The translations under genes and the position numbers were made by a program. The notes under the pieces were generated by a model. That model searched no databases and had not been told where the DNA came from. It was given only the letters and a program-made list of their open reading frames with translations. 64,000 nucleotides of DNA from Actinomycetaceae bacterium (lineage in GTDB: Bacteria; Actinomycetota; Actinomycetes; Actinomycetales; Actinomycetaceae), in NCBI GenBank assembly GCA_030537615.1, contig JAUNVP010000006.1:54131-118130 (forward strand), read 5' to 3'. This document shows positions 28,911-37,360 of this stretch, piece by piece. Position 1 is the first letter of the stretch, and every line of letters starts with the position of its first letter.

Positions 28911-29945
28911 TTATGCCTGATCAAGTACTTCGGGGTTTGCGAGATGAGTGGGTTTTTCGCCGCGAATGAAGGCGGCGATGTCGGCTGAACCGATACGGGC
29001 AGCAAGCCGCGAGGCTTCCTTCGATGCACCGGCGAGGTGCGGGGTGAAAGTGACCCGCGGGGTAGACATCAAACGGTGATCGGCCGGTAGTGGCTCTTCG
29101 GGGAGGCAGTCGAATGCTGCGGCGAAGAGATGCCCCGAATCGATCGCGTCGCATACCGCGTCGTAGTCGACGAGCGCGCCGCGAGCGCAGTTAATAATGA
29201 TCGAGTTCTTCGGCATCTTGGCGATGGTGGCGGCATTGATCATGTGCTGGTTCTCGGGAGTGACCCGGGCGTGGAGGGTGACAATATCGCTTCCAGCGAG
29301 GAGGTCGTCGACATCCTCAACGAACTCGATATTGCTGGCGCCCTCGCGGTTCTTAGCCCACGGGTCAAACACGAGAACGCGGCCTCCGAACGAAGCCATG
29401 ATGTTGGCGACCTTGGCGCCCACCGCCCCATATCCGACAACTCCGACAGTCGATGAGCCGATTTCGGGTCCGACGTTGTCGAAGATGTAGTAGTCGGAGC
29501 GCCACTGCCCACCGATGACCTCGTTGTGGCGCTGCGGGATTTGACGCGCGGCAGCCAGGATCATACCGATGGTGTGTTCGGCAGTGGCGGTGGCATTGCG
29601 CCCGGGGGTATAGGAAACGAGCACACCGCGCTTGGTTGCCGCGTCAATATTGACGTTGACCGGGCCTCCGCGACAAATGGTGATGAGCTTGAGGTCGGGG
29701 CAGGCGGCGATCACTTTCTCGGTGAAGGGGAAGGTGTGGGAGAACGCGACCTCGCATCCTTGGAGAGCGTCAATGAGTTCGTCCTCATCACCGAGTGCTT
29801 CTTTCACCTCCGCGACATCATGGAACGGAGGCACGGGCCACGTTGAGGCAATAGCCGCCGTTTCGACGTCGGGGATTTCCGCGGTGAGAGCCTCTCGCAT
29901 CACCTCATCAGTGAGGAAACCGTCACTGGCCAGTAGTACACGCAT
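28911..29945 (-). CDS. D-2-hydroxyacid dehydrogenase (phosphoglycerate dehydrogenase-like)
   Basis: The 344-residue NAD-dependent protein has the Rossmann motif VGVVGYGAVGAKVANIMASFGG and the active-site residues typical of the family: Arg in INCARGALVDYDA, Glu in FDCLPEEPLP and His in PHLAGASKEASR. It is longer at the N-terminus than a simple lactate dehydrogenase but has no ACT domain, so it is not a regulated SerA. It stands between the kinase and the aldolase, which points to oxidation or reduction of a sugar acid intermediate and not serine synthesis. The ATG at 29945 follows GGAG. Confidence 0.87.
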   Translation of the reverse strand: MRVLLASDGFLTDEVMREALTAEIPDVETAAIASTWPVPPFHDVAEVKEALGDEDELIDALQGCEVAFSHTFPFTEKVIAACPDLKLITICRGGPVNVNIDAATKRGVLVSYTPGRNATATAEHTIGMILAAARQIPQRHNEVIGGQWRSDYYIFDNVGPEIGSSTVGVVGYGAVGAKVANIMASFGGRVLVFDPWAKNREGASNIEFVEDVDDLLAGSDIVTLHARVTPENQHMINAATIAKMPKNSIIINCARGALVDYDAVCDAIDSGHLFAAAFDCLPEEPLPADHRLMSTPRVTFTPHLAGASKEASRLAARIGSADIAAFIRGEKPTHLANPEVLDQA

Positions 29946-29955
29946 GTTGTCTCCT

Positions 29956-31467
29956 TTAGTTCGTTACGGCTTTGCGAAGCTCGCGCATACGCTTCCACAC
30001 GGGTTGGATGGCGTCGCGGGTTTCGAGGAAGATCTTGTGGGTAAGGTCGTAAATCTCCCGGTGCTCGGGGTTGGGCTCGAAGGTGGCCATGGTGGCACCG
30101 AGAGCTTCGGCGGCCTCCATCACATTGGCGAAACGGCCGGCCGATACCAGGGCGAGCACTGCGGCGCCGCGCGCACCCGCCTCGGGGGCATCTTGGCGAA
30201 TGACGCGCTTGCCAGTGGCATCGGCAAGAATCTCGCACAGTAGATCGGAGCGGAATCCGCCGCCTGAGACGACGAGATCTGCTTCGACTTCGAGGGCGTT
30301 GACGCACTCGACGAGAGAGAATGCCACGCCCTCATAAACCGAGCGGAGGATGTCCTCTCGGGTTGAGGTCAGGGACATGCCCTGCCAGGATGCTGAGGCG
30401 TTGGTGTCAAGGAACGGTGCGCGTTCGCCGCCGGGGGAAGCGTAGGGCAGGTAAATGACGCCGTGCGACCCCGGTTCGGCCTTGCGGGCCTTGGCTTCAA
30501 TGGCTGGCCATTCTTCATCTTCGAGACCGAGAGTGCGACGGATCCAGTCGAGGTTCGGGGTGCCGGTCATGGGAGCCATGAACTCGAGTACCTGAGTGCC
30601 GTTTCCGGTGGCGAGCACCATGGAGAGGTCAGATTTACGATCGGCCACCGAGGGCAGCAGAGTGCCGACGAAACCGGTGGTCCCAAGGATCAGCCAGGTG
30701 TCGTTGTCGTTAATGGCGCCGAGTCCCATGCCGGTGACGGCTACATCGATCATGCCGACACCCACAGGGGTTCCTTCGGGGATACCGGTACGCTGAGCGG
30801 CCTCGGCAGAGAGCGGGCTGGCTTCGCCGTCTGCGTGACGAATTTCGGGCAGGAGCCGCATGGTGTCTTCGAGGCCGAGTTCGGTGGCAAGTTCCTTGGA
30901 GAAGCCCGAAACATCGCGAACGTCGAGGAAAGAGCGGGAGGCTTCGGTGTAGTCGGTGGCGCGCACGCCGGTGAGCTTAAAGCGGATCCAGTCTTTGCAG
31001 TTGAGGTGGCTGGTGGCTTTCTCGACCGCTTCGGACTGGGTTTCTTTGAGCTCTTCGATGAGGACGGGGAATAGACCGCCGAAAACGGTTGTTCCGGTCA
31101 CGTCGAGGACTTTGCGGCCTCGCCCATCTGCCTCCCACGCATTGACACGGTCGGCGGCGCGACCATCGAGCCAGTTGGCGGCAGGGCGAGTGGGATTGCC
31201 GTCGGCATCGACGAGCCAGGCTCCATCGCCTTGCCCGGTAAGACCGATTGCGACAACGTCGGCATCGCTCAGCTTTGCTCGCACTTCGGTTAAGCATTCG
31301 GCGACGGCCTCCCAAATGAGGTTCATATCTTGTTCAGCCTCGCCGTGGGAACCATATTGCACCGGAACCGATGCGTGGTGCGTTGCTTGGATATTGCCGT
31401 CAAGGTCGAAAGCTACTGCCTTGACCGCTGTGGTACCACCATCGATACCGATTACGATTTCACTCAC
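29956..31467 (-). CDS. FGGY carbohydrate kinase (EryA/LyxK-like)
   Basis: A 503-residue sugar kinase with both FGGY domains: VIGIDGGTTAVKAVAFDLDGN, GLTGQGDGAWLVDADGNP, WLDGRA, a central ILGTTGFVGT and the late VVSGGGFRSDLLCEILADATGKRV. GLTGQGDGAWL in place of the GISHQRE-type loop resembles erythritol or L-xylulose kinases more than xylulokinase or glycerol kinase. It is the first gene of a three-gene operon (kinase, dehydrogenase, aldolase) that is divergent from a DeoR regulator. The exact sugar or polyol is not known; no transporter is coded here. Confidence 0.88.
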   Translation of the reverse strand: MSEIVIGIDGGTTAVKAVAFDLDGNIQATHHASVPVQYGSHGEAEQDMNLIWEAVAECLTEVRAKLSDADVVAIGLTGQGDGAWLVDADGNPTRPAANWLDGRAADRVNAWEADGRGRKVLDVTGTTVFGGLFPVLIEELKETQSEAVEKATSHLNCKDWIRFKLTGVRATDYTEASRSFLDVRDVSGFSKELATELGLEDTMRLLPEIRHADGEASPLSAEAAQRTGIPEGTPVGVGMIDVAVTGMGLGAINDNDTWLILGTTGFVGTLLPSVADRKSDLSMVLATGNGTQVLEFMAPMTGTPNLDWIRRTLGLEDEEWPAIEAKARKAEPGSHGVIYLPYASPGGERAPFLDTNASASWQGMSLTSTREDILRSVYEGVAFSLVECVNALEVEADLVVSGGGFRSDLLCEILADATGKRVIRQDAPEAGARGAAVLALVSAGRFANVMEAAEALGATMATFEPNPEHREIYDLTHKIFLETRDAIQPVWKRMRELRKAVTN

Positions 31468-31581
31468 GTTTACTCCTCATTGAGACGATGTGTTTTCGTA
31501 CCAGGACTTGCTTCGCGGAGCAAAAGACAGGTCTTGGGTCTCTTTCACCATAGGCCGATCTCGAATAATTAACAAGAATGT

Positions 31582-31595
31582 TGCAAATAATTGCA
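31582..31595. promoter_or_regulatory. Candidate operator in the kinase/DeoR divergent region
   Basis: TGCAA-ATAA-TTGCA is a perfect 14-bp palindrome with 5-bp arms. It lies between the divergent FGGY kinase operon and the DeoR-type regulator. Location and symmetry suggest a regulator site. Confidence 0.35.
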
Positions 31596-31632
31596 CCGGC
31601 TTTTCACATATGTTGGAAAACTGTGCGATCGG

Positions 31633-31662
31633 TTCACATTGGTTCTGCTTATCATCAATACT
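31633..31662 (+). promoter_or_regulatory. Candidate promoter of DeoR-type gene, leaderless
   Basis: TTCACA (31633-31638), an 18-base spacer and AATACT (31657-31662) form a fair sigma-70 promoter. The ATG of the regulator follows AATACT by six bases, so transcription would begin at or near the A of the start codon. Confidence 0.5.
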
Positions 31663-31668
31663 TGAGGC

Positions 31669-32460
31669 ATGAGTGAGCCTTCCAACACGAACGAGCGGAC
31701 AACGCCTTCTGAGCGCCAATCCCTCATCGTTGAAGGTGTCTTGTCCGACGGCGCCCTCCGCATTGATGACATTGCTAGCCGTCTCGGTGTCTCCCCCGTT
31801 ACCGTCTATCGCGACGTACAGGTTCTCGAAGAGACAGGGGTTGTCGAACGGGTGAAGGGCGAAGTTCGAGTGCGAGCATCGTCGACTGCCGAACTTCCCC
31901 CGCAGATTCGCAAAACCCGTTCACCGGCCGAAAAAGCCGTCGTCGCACGGGCGGCCATCGATCTTGTGGCACCGGGAGACGCGATTCTTATTGATGACTC
32001 TTCTACAGCTTTGCCCCTACTCACTCATTTGCGCAACATCGTCCCGCTCACCATCATTACCAACTCACTGACGGTTGCCGACACCATCCGGGACTGGAGC
32101 GAGCACCAACTCGTCCTCATTGGCGGCAGATACCAGCAGTGGGCGCACGCCTTCTACGGCACGCTGGCCGTTTCACAGGTCAAGGAACTGCGCGCCGATA
32201 TGTGTTTCATGTCCGACGCAGCAGTGTGGGCAGGAGCCATATACAATCCGGTGGACTACGTCATCGACATGAAACGAGCCATGCTCGCTCAAGCAACCCG
32301 CCGCACCCTCATGATTGATAGCTCAAAGTTTGCTCGCCATGCCTGGCAAAAGACTGCCCCACTTGATTCATTCGACACCATCATCGTTGACGAGGCCGTC
32401 ACCGACGAACAACTGTCTGAACTGGAAGAATCCGGGGCCACCGTCATCGTTGCAGGGTGA
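31669..32460 (+). CDS. DeoR-family transcriptional regulator
   Basis: A 263-residue protein with a DeoR helix-turn-helix (SERQSLIVEGVLSDGALRIDDIASRLGVSPVTVYRDVQVLEETG) and a C-terminal DeoRC sensor domain (GDAILIDDSSTALPLLTHL, LTIITNSLTVADTI, LVLIGGRYQQWAHAFYGTLA, MLIDSSKF-like MIDSSKFARHAW). Effectors in this family are phosphorylated sugars. It is divergent from the FGGY kinase operon, which it probably represses. It has no good ribosome-binding site, in line with a leaderless message. Confidence 0.9.
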   Translation: MSEPSNTNERTTPSERQSLIVEGVLSDGALRIDDIASRLGVSPVTVYRDVQVLEETGVVERVKGEVRVRASSTAELPPQIRKTRSPAEKAVVARAAIDLVAPGDAILIDDSSTALPLLTHLRNIVPLTIITNSLTVADTIRDWSEHQLVLIGGRYQQWAHAFYGTLAVSQVKELRADMCFMSDAAVWAGAIYNPVDYVIDMKRAMLAQATRRTLMIDSSKFARHAWQKTAPLDSFDTIIVDEAVTDEQLSELEESGATVIVAG

Positions 32461-32887
32461 CACCCGGAGTCGTTGACGCTTTGCGGCGAAGGCTCAAACT
32501 TCGCTGATCTCGGGGACAGCTCCCGGCACCTGGCTCACTCGGGGTATGCCCGCAATAGACGCTCTCTAGCGTGACGTAGTTTCGGACCCTACCCTTTATA
32601 AATAGCCTCTGATCTGCATAAACGGAAGAGCATTACACACTTGCCTGTTTTCCCACTCGCAACACACACGACAACCTCTCGAAAAACACACGTTTGCGCT
32701 GGTCAGAGCCTGTTCACAGTACAAGCACTTTTAACGCTTTCTCACACCTACTTACCACCCCACATCCTCAACCAAGGGATCCAATCAAGTGGCTTCAGTA
32801 TAAACAACAACCGGACTACACCAAGCGCGTTCTCGACATAAAGTTACTCGGCAATGCTGAACAGAGCCTACGCGCGCAAAACAGAGC
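32461..32887. other. Gap with no convincing gene; short repeat at its right end
   Basis: About 427 bases lie between the DeoR gene and the stop of the second FGGY kinase. Short open frames here have no recognisable protein and no ribosome-binding sites. It contains a somewhat AT-rich block near 32595 (TTTATAAATAG). At 32860-32890 the sequence ACAGAGCCTA appears twice, 10 bases apart, and the right copy is part of a longer sequence repeated at 63914-63934. This could be a remnant of an inserted element. Confidence 0.5.
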
Positions 32888-32891
32888 CTAG
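32868..32891. repeat. Short repeat shared with 63914-63934
   Basis: CTACGCGCGCAAAACAGAGCCTAG here and CTACGCAAAACAGAGCCTAG at 63915-63934 differ only by four extra bases (GCGC). The exact shared core is 17 bases, CGCAAAACAGAGCCTAG. Here it covers the stop codon of the FGGY kinase. Confidence 0.6.
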
Positions 32892-34420
32892 AGGTCTCCG
32901 AGTTCCTTGCTGACCCGCTGAATATCGTGGCAGATTTCTTCGATAGCGGGGTAAAGCTTGCGATGAACCGGTTTCCACGCATCGTAACGCGCCTGAGCCT
33001 GCGGATTAGGGATTGTCCGCTGTCCCAGATGGGCCATTGCCTGAGCGGCCTCGCCAACCGAATCAAATCGCCCGGTCGCTACCATCGCCAACACCGCGGC
33101 ACCTTGCGCGGAGACTTCGTCGATAGTGGACTGAACAATATCGATGCCGGTGACATCGCATAGAATCTGACGCCACAAATCGGAACGCGATCCCCCTCCG
33201 ACCGCCCGCAGTTCCCGGATGGTGGTGTGAGCGCCCTCGGCCATCCCCTCGAGGTTGAGGGCAAGTTCAAACGCCATCCCCTCCAGCAGCGAACGGTAGG
33301 CGTGGGCGCGGGTGTGGGATGAGCCGTAACCGACGACAGCACCACGAGCAAACGGATTCCAATATGGAGATTGCACCGCATTCCAATACGGGAGCGTCAG
33401 CAAGCCCTCACTACCGGCACGAACTGCGGCGGCCTCGCGTTCCAGTTCAGGATCGGGAGCGCCCTCCAGTGCTGGATTGCCGAACTCTTTTCTAAACCAG
33501 TTGCCCAGCACCGAACCGGAGTTCTGCACGGACTCAAGGACGTACCACCCCGGAATGCCGGCAACCAGCGTGCGGTATTGACGGCCAAACCGGTACTCGT
33601 CGGCGTGGATACCCGACACGATCGATGTACCGACGTTGAGGTAGGCGATTCCCTCTTCGGTGGCGGCAGTGCCCAGTCCGGCGGCCTGCCCGTCGCCCAA
33701 CCCAGCCACAATATCGACCTCGTCCAATTCCCACTCATCAGCCAACTCGGGTGCCAGTGGAGCAATGACTTCACCCGGATGAGCGAGTTCAGGAAGCTGA
33801 TCGCGTCGTACCCCGGCGATCTCAAGTAGTTCATCGGACCAGGTCTGCGCGGCAATATCAAACAGGTTGAGTGTATCCGCGCTCCCAGTTGACGATACCC
33901 ACCGCCCAGTCAGCTGATAGGTCAGATAAGCGTGGACATCGACAACATAGGTAGCCTGTTCGAGCGTCTCTGGTTCGTGTTCTTTGAGCCACGCCATTTT
34001 ATAGATCGCTGGAGTGGTGTCAGCCGGCTTGCCGGAGAGCCGGTGGATCTCGTCCGACCCATAACGCAAAATCTGCTCTCCCGCACGCGAGTCCAACCAG
34101 AGAATTGCCGGCCGCAAGGCCTCACCGTCCGCATCGACACAGGCAAAAGTCTCACGCTGATGCGAAATGCTGAGAGCGCGAATTCGCTTCTTATCCGAGT
34201 CCGCCAGTTGCGCGACCGCGTCCCGAATAGCAATGCGCGTCGATTCCCACCACTGCACCGGATCGTGTTCGTAGCGGTGCATACCGGGAGTGAGCAGATC
34301 GATCGGAGCGCGTCCCGTTGCCACAGTATCGCCCCGGTCGTTGACGACGATAGCTTTCGTAGCCGACGTTGACGAGTCAATCCCAATGACGAGAGGAGAA
34401 TTAATCGTTGATGATTTCAC
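32888..34420 (-). CDS. FGGY carbohydrate kinase (xylulokinase-like)
   Basis: This 510-residue kinase has GIDSSTSATKAIVVNDRGD, the SISHQRETFACVDADGEALRPAILWLDSRA block, IVAGLGDGQAAGLGTAATEEGIAYLNVGTS and the C-terminal RAVGGGSRSDLWRQILCDVTGI. The sequence loop ISHQRE is typical of the xylulokinase/gluconate/glycerol kinase branch. The substrate is unknown. It follows an SDR gene on the same strand after 24 bases, so the two may form a polyol dehydrogenase-kinase pair. The GTG start at 34420 has AAGTAGGG about 14 bases upstream. The stop codon overlaps a short repeat (see 32868-32891). Confidence 0.88.
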   Translation of the reverse strand: MKSSTINSPLVIGIDSSTSATKAIVVNDRGDTVATGRAPIDLLTPGMHRYEHDPVQWWESTRIAIRDAVAQLADSDKKRIRALSISHQRETFACVDADGEALRPAILWLDSRAGEQILRYGSDEIHRLSGKPADTTPAIYKMAWLKEHEPETLEQATYVVDVHAYLTYQLTGRWVSSTGSADTLNLFDIAAQTWSDELLEIAGVRRDQLPELAHPGEVIAPLAPELADEWELDEVDIVAGLGDGQAAGLGTAATEEGIAYLNVGTSIVSGIHADEYRFGRQYRTLVAGIPGWYVLESVQNSGSVLGNWFRKEFGNPALEGAPDPELEREAAAVRAGSEGLLTLPYWNAVQSPYWNPFARGAVVGYGSSHTRAHAYRSLLEGMAFELALNLEGMAEGAHTTIRELRAVGGGSRSDLWRQILCDVTGIDIVQSTIDEVSAQGAAVLAMVATGRFDSVGEAAQAMAHLGQRTIPNPQAQARYDAWKPVHRKLYPAIEEICHDIQRVSKELGDL

Positions 34421-34444
34421 CGTTGAAACCCTACTTTCTGCTAA

Positions 34445-35230
34445 TTACTGAACCGGGGTGACTCCCCCGTCTAGTCGAATTCCAACGCCGGTAATGTACC
34501 CGGCGTGAACGGATGCAAGGAATGCGACGGTAGCCCCGAGTTCCGCCGGATCGCCGAGACGCTTAACCGGAATCGCGTTTTCAAACCGCGTGCGTACATC
34601 CTGCGCAGATACACCGTCACGCTCTGCCTGGTCTGCGTCCAGCTGATCAATGCGGGGTGTTGCGATACGCCCGGGGTGAACCATATTGACGGTGATGCCG
34701 TCTTTGCCAACTTCGGTCGACAGTGCCTTGAGGTATCCCGCGAGCGCCTGCCGTCCCATCGTTGACAGCACGAGTTGTTCGCTGGGAGTAATAACGGCTG
34801 TGGAACCGATACCGATAACCCTCCCCCAGCCGCGCTCTTTCATTCCCGGTAAGACGGCATTAATCATCTGTACGTGAGGGGACACGAGGCGTCGCACCGC
34901 ACCATCAACGTCCTCGGCCACTACCTGCGAGGGCAGTCCTGGCTTGGGACCGGGTCCATTGAGGACAAGAATATCGATAGCCCCCAACTCTGATTCACAG
35001 TGCCCCAATGCGGCAGCAACCGAATCAGGATCTTCCACATCGAGAACACACGCGGTTGCCCGGCCTCCCGCCGCAGTGATCTCGTCAACGACGGGTTCAC
35101 ACCGCTCGAGGGATCGGCCTGTCACGCACACCGCAACTCCTTCGGCTGCCAGTGCAACTGCGCTGGCCCGCCCCAGACCCGATGTCGATGCGGCCACGAA
35201 AGCGACGCGATCAGCGATCTTCAGATCCAT
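34445..35230 (-). CDS. SDR-family oxidoreductase with altered active site
   Basis: A 261-residue Rossmann protein of the short-chain dehydrogenase family. The cofactor motif is STSGLGRASAVALAAEG. The usual NAG(A) motif is LNGPGPKPG, and the Tyr-x3-Lys pair is replaced by VLSTMGRQAL (Leu in place of Tyr and Arg in place of Lys). This matches a known degenerate SDR subgroup with NxxGPxPG. Whether it is catalytic is open. It starts at ATG 35230 after GGAGGAC, eight bases behind the trkA stop, and precedes the FGGY kinase; thus it lies in the lysS-trkH-trkA transcript. Confidence 0.85.
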   Translation of the reverse strand: MDLKIADRVAFVAASTSGLGRASAVALAAEGVAVCVTGRSLERCEPVVDEITAAGGRATACVLDVEDPDSVAAALGHCESELGAIDILVLNGPGPKPGLPSQVVAEDVDGAVRRLVSPHVQMINAVLPGMKERGWGRVIGIGSTAVITPSEQLVLSTMGRQALAGYLKALSTEVGKDGITVNMVHPGRIATPRIDQLDADQAERDGVSAQDVRTRFENAIPVKRLGDPAELGATVAFLASVHAGYITGVGIRLDGGVTPVQ

Positions 35231-35238
35231 ATGTCCTC

Positions 35239-35916
35239 CTACTGACGAAAGGCGATGTCCAGCTTCTTGGTTGGACCCGCGATTAGAACGGTTTGACCTT
35301 CATTGATAACCGTATCGGGTCGCGCCGATGTCCACGTCCCATCCGCTTCGCGCACCCCGATCACGGTGATGCCGAGCTTACCGCGAACGTTCATCTCCTG
35401 CAGAGTTTTCCCCACCATCGACAGCGGTGCGGTGGTGGTTGCCATGGCGAAGCCGTGTCCGAGGTCGAAGTAGTCCGACAGGGTGCGTGTGAGCAGATGG
35501 GCAGCTCGGATTCCCATGTCTTTTTCAGGGTGGAATACGTGGCGAATCCCCATCTGCGCGAAGATCTCACCCTGCTGTTCGGTCGACGCCTTGGTCCAGA
35601 TCTCGGGCCCCTCAAGTTTGAGGAGAGCGGAGGTCACGAGGATTGAGGAGGCGAGGTCGGCACCGATAGCGACGACAGCGTTGGGAAACTCGTCGACCCC
35701 GAGCTGGCGCAGGACTTCTTCGTTTGACGCATCGGCACGAACCACCTGCGTCAAGCGTCCTTGCATGAGTTGAACGGTGTCCTCATCCTTATCGATGCCG
35801 AGCACCTCCACTCCCGACGCCATGAGTTCATCGGCCATAGCGCGCCCAAAACGCCCCAGGCCAATGACGACGACTCCGCCCTCAATCGCATCGGATTGGG
35901 GTCGCACGGAAAACAT
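35239..35916 (-). CDS. TrkA-type potassium channel regulatory protein
   Basis: The 225-residue peripheral protein has an RCK_N domain (GGVVVIGLGRFGRAMADELMASGVEVLGIDKDEDTV) for NAD(H)/ATP and an RCK_C domain (GKTLQEMNVRGKLGITVIGVREADG) that senses ligands such as c-di-AMP. It forms the ring that gates the TrkH/KtrB pore. The ATG at 35916 lies four bases after the trkH stop; the longer frame from 36117 only overlaps trkH. Downstream is the SDR gene. In this genome c-di-AMP signalling is also suggested by the riboswitch at 8045. Confidence 0.92.
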   Translation of the reverse strand: MFSVRPQSDAIEGGVVVIGLGRFGRAMADELMASGVEVLGIDKDEDTVQLMQGRLTQVVRADASNEEVLRQLGVDEFPNAVVAIGADLASSILVTSALLKLEGPEIWTKASTEQQGEIFAQMGIRHVFHPEKDMGIRAAHLLTRTLSDYFDLGHGFAMATTTAPLSMVGKTLQEMNVRGKLGITVIGVREADGTWTSARPDTVINEGQTVLIAGPTKKLDIAFRQ

Positions 35917-35920
35917 GAAT

Positions 35921-37360
35921 CTAGCCAATGAGGGGCCTTTCCTTCGGAAGTTCCCACAGCCGTGTATCGGGCTTGACCGCGAGCGCTGCCGCAATCGTGA
36001 CCGGCCCGACGCGGCCGAAGAACATGAGTATGCAAAGAATGAGTTGCGCACTGATCGGGAGCGTTTGAGTAATACCCGTGGAGAGTCCGACTGTGCCCAT
36101 CGCGGATACGACCTCAAACAACACTCTATCGAGCGTGTAGGGGGTGAGGCCGAGAATAAGGATAGTTGCGACGATCAGTAGAGAGAATGCGAGAACGAGG
36201 ACGGTGGTGGCTTGACGATGCACCGAACGTCCAACGCGCGCCCCAAAGAGGTGAACGCTTCGTCCGGCGCGGATTTCGGTCAGGACCATGAAGAACAGAA
36301 CGAGCGCCGTCGTCACTTTTACGCCCCCGGCGGTACCTGCGGGGCCCGCACCGATGAACATAAAGAACTCGGTAACAAACCAGGTCACGTCCGATTGCTG
36401 AGAAATGTCCATCGTGTTGAATCCGGCAGTGCGCGGTGACACTGCAGTAAAGAAGGTGACGAGCAGTTTCTCGGCTCCATTCATTCCGCCGAGCGTGTGC
36501 TCGTTGTTCCATTCCAGGAACCCGATGCAAATCCACCCGAACAGGATGAGGAAGGCAGTGGCGAAAAGGACGAGACGCGTATTGAGGGACCAGTGGATGA
36601 GGGCGCTTGTTGTGCGTTTGGTGATGGAACGACGAATTTCCAGCAGGACGGGGAATCCGAGACCACCGATAATGATGAGCAGGGAGATGGGAATGATGAC
36701 GAGTGGGCTCGTTGCCTTCGACATGAGCGAGTCTGTGTAGATAGAGAATCCGGCATTATTGAACGCCGATACAGACAGGAACACCGAATGCCCGAGAGCG
36801 CGGTGGAAGGGTTCCCCCGATCGGATGAGGTCGATGAAAATCGGGATCGCGAGGAGGCCTTGAAACGCGAATCCGTAGCGGACGATTCGCCGAGCAACTC
36901 CGCGTACGTCTCGGAGTGTAACCGAACCCGTCGCCGACGCTATCGCTATGCGCTGTCTGAGGTTGAGTCGCTTGGCTACCACGAGCGCCATGAGAGCGCC
37001 GAAAGTCATGGTTCCCAGACCACCGATTTCCATCAGCACGGCGAGCACAATCTGGCCGAAAGTAGACCAGTAAGTCGCGGTGTCGGCAACGATAAGGCCG
37101 GTAACGCAGGTAGCTGACGTCGCGGTGAATACGGCGACCGACAGTGGGGCACCTCCGGGTAGGGACGGGCCAGCAGTGATCGCTTCGCCGTTTTCCCACA
37201 GCGGTGCTCCTGACCGTGACATGGGAAGCATGAGAATAACTGTTCCCACAAATATCACGAGGGCGAGCGCAACTACGGATGCGCGAGCAGGTTGAAACTC
37301 GTTGGACAGGCGCTTGCGCTCCCTCCGTTCGGAAGAAGCCTCGGAGCTGTCTGTGTTCAT
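35921..37360 (-). CDS. TrkH-family potassium uptake protein
   Basis: A 479-residue integral membrane subunit of a Ktr/Trk potassium transporter. Four P-loop repeats can be seen; the filter-type glycines occur in SATCVTGLIVADTATYWSTFG, LSVSAFNNAGFSIYTDSL, TAVSPRTAGFNTMDI and SAMGTVGLSTGITQTLP. With its partner TrkA at 35239 it would import K+. ATG at 37360 overlaps the lysS stop by three bases (CTATGAAC), so translation is coupled to lysS. Confidence 0.94.
   Translation of the reverse strand: MNTDSSEASSERRERKRLSNEFQPARASVVALALVIFVGTVILMLPMSRSGAPLWENGEAITAGPSLPGGAPLSVAVFTATSATCVTGLIVADTATYWSTFGQIVLAVLMEIGGLGTMTFGALMALVVAKRLNLRQRIAIASATGSVTLRDVRGVARRIVRYGFAFQGLLAIPIFIDLIRSGEPFHRALGHSVFLSVSAFNNAGFSIYTDSLMSKATSPLVIIPISLLIIIGGLGFPVLLEIRRSITKRTTSALIHWSLNTRLVLFATAFLILFGWICIGFLEWNNEHTLGGMNGAEKLLVTFFTAVSPRTAGFNTMDISQQSDVTWFVTEFFMFIGAGPAGTAGGVKVTTALVLFFMVLTEIRAGRSVHLFGARVGRSVHRQATTVLVLAFSLLIVATILILGLTPYTLDRVLFEVVSAMGTVGLSTGITQTLPISAQLILCILMFFGRVGPVTIAAALAVKPDTRLWELPKERPLIG

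Noticed and set aside
32641..32891. Short open frames between DeoR gene and second FGGY kinase
   Set aside because: No start signals or recognisable protein; composition does not look coding.
35917..36117. N-terminal extension of the TrkA-type gene
   Set aside because: The extra 67 residues lie wholly in the trkH coding region and do not resemble an RCK domain.
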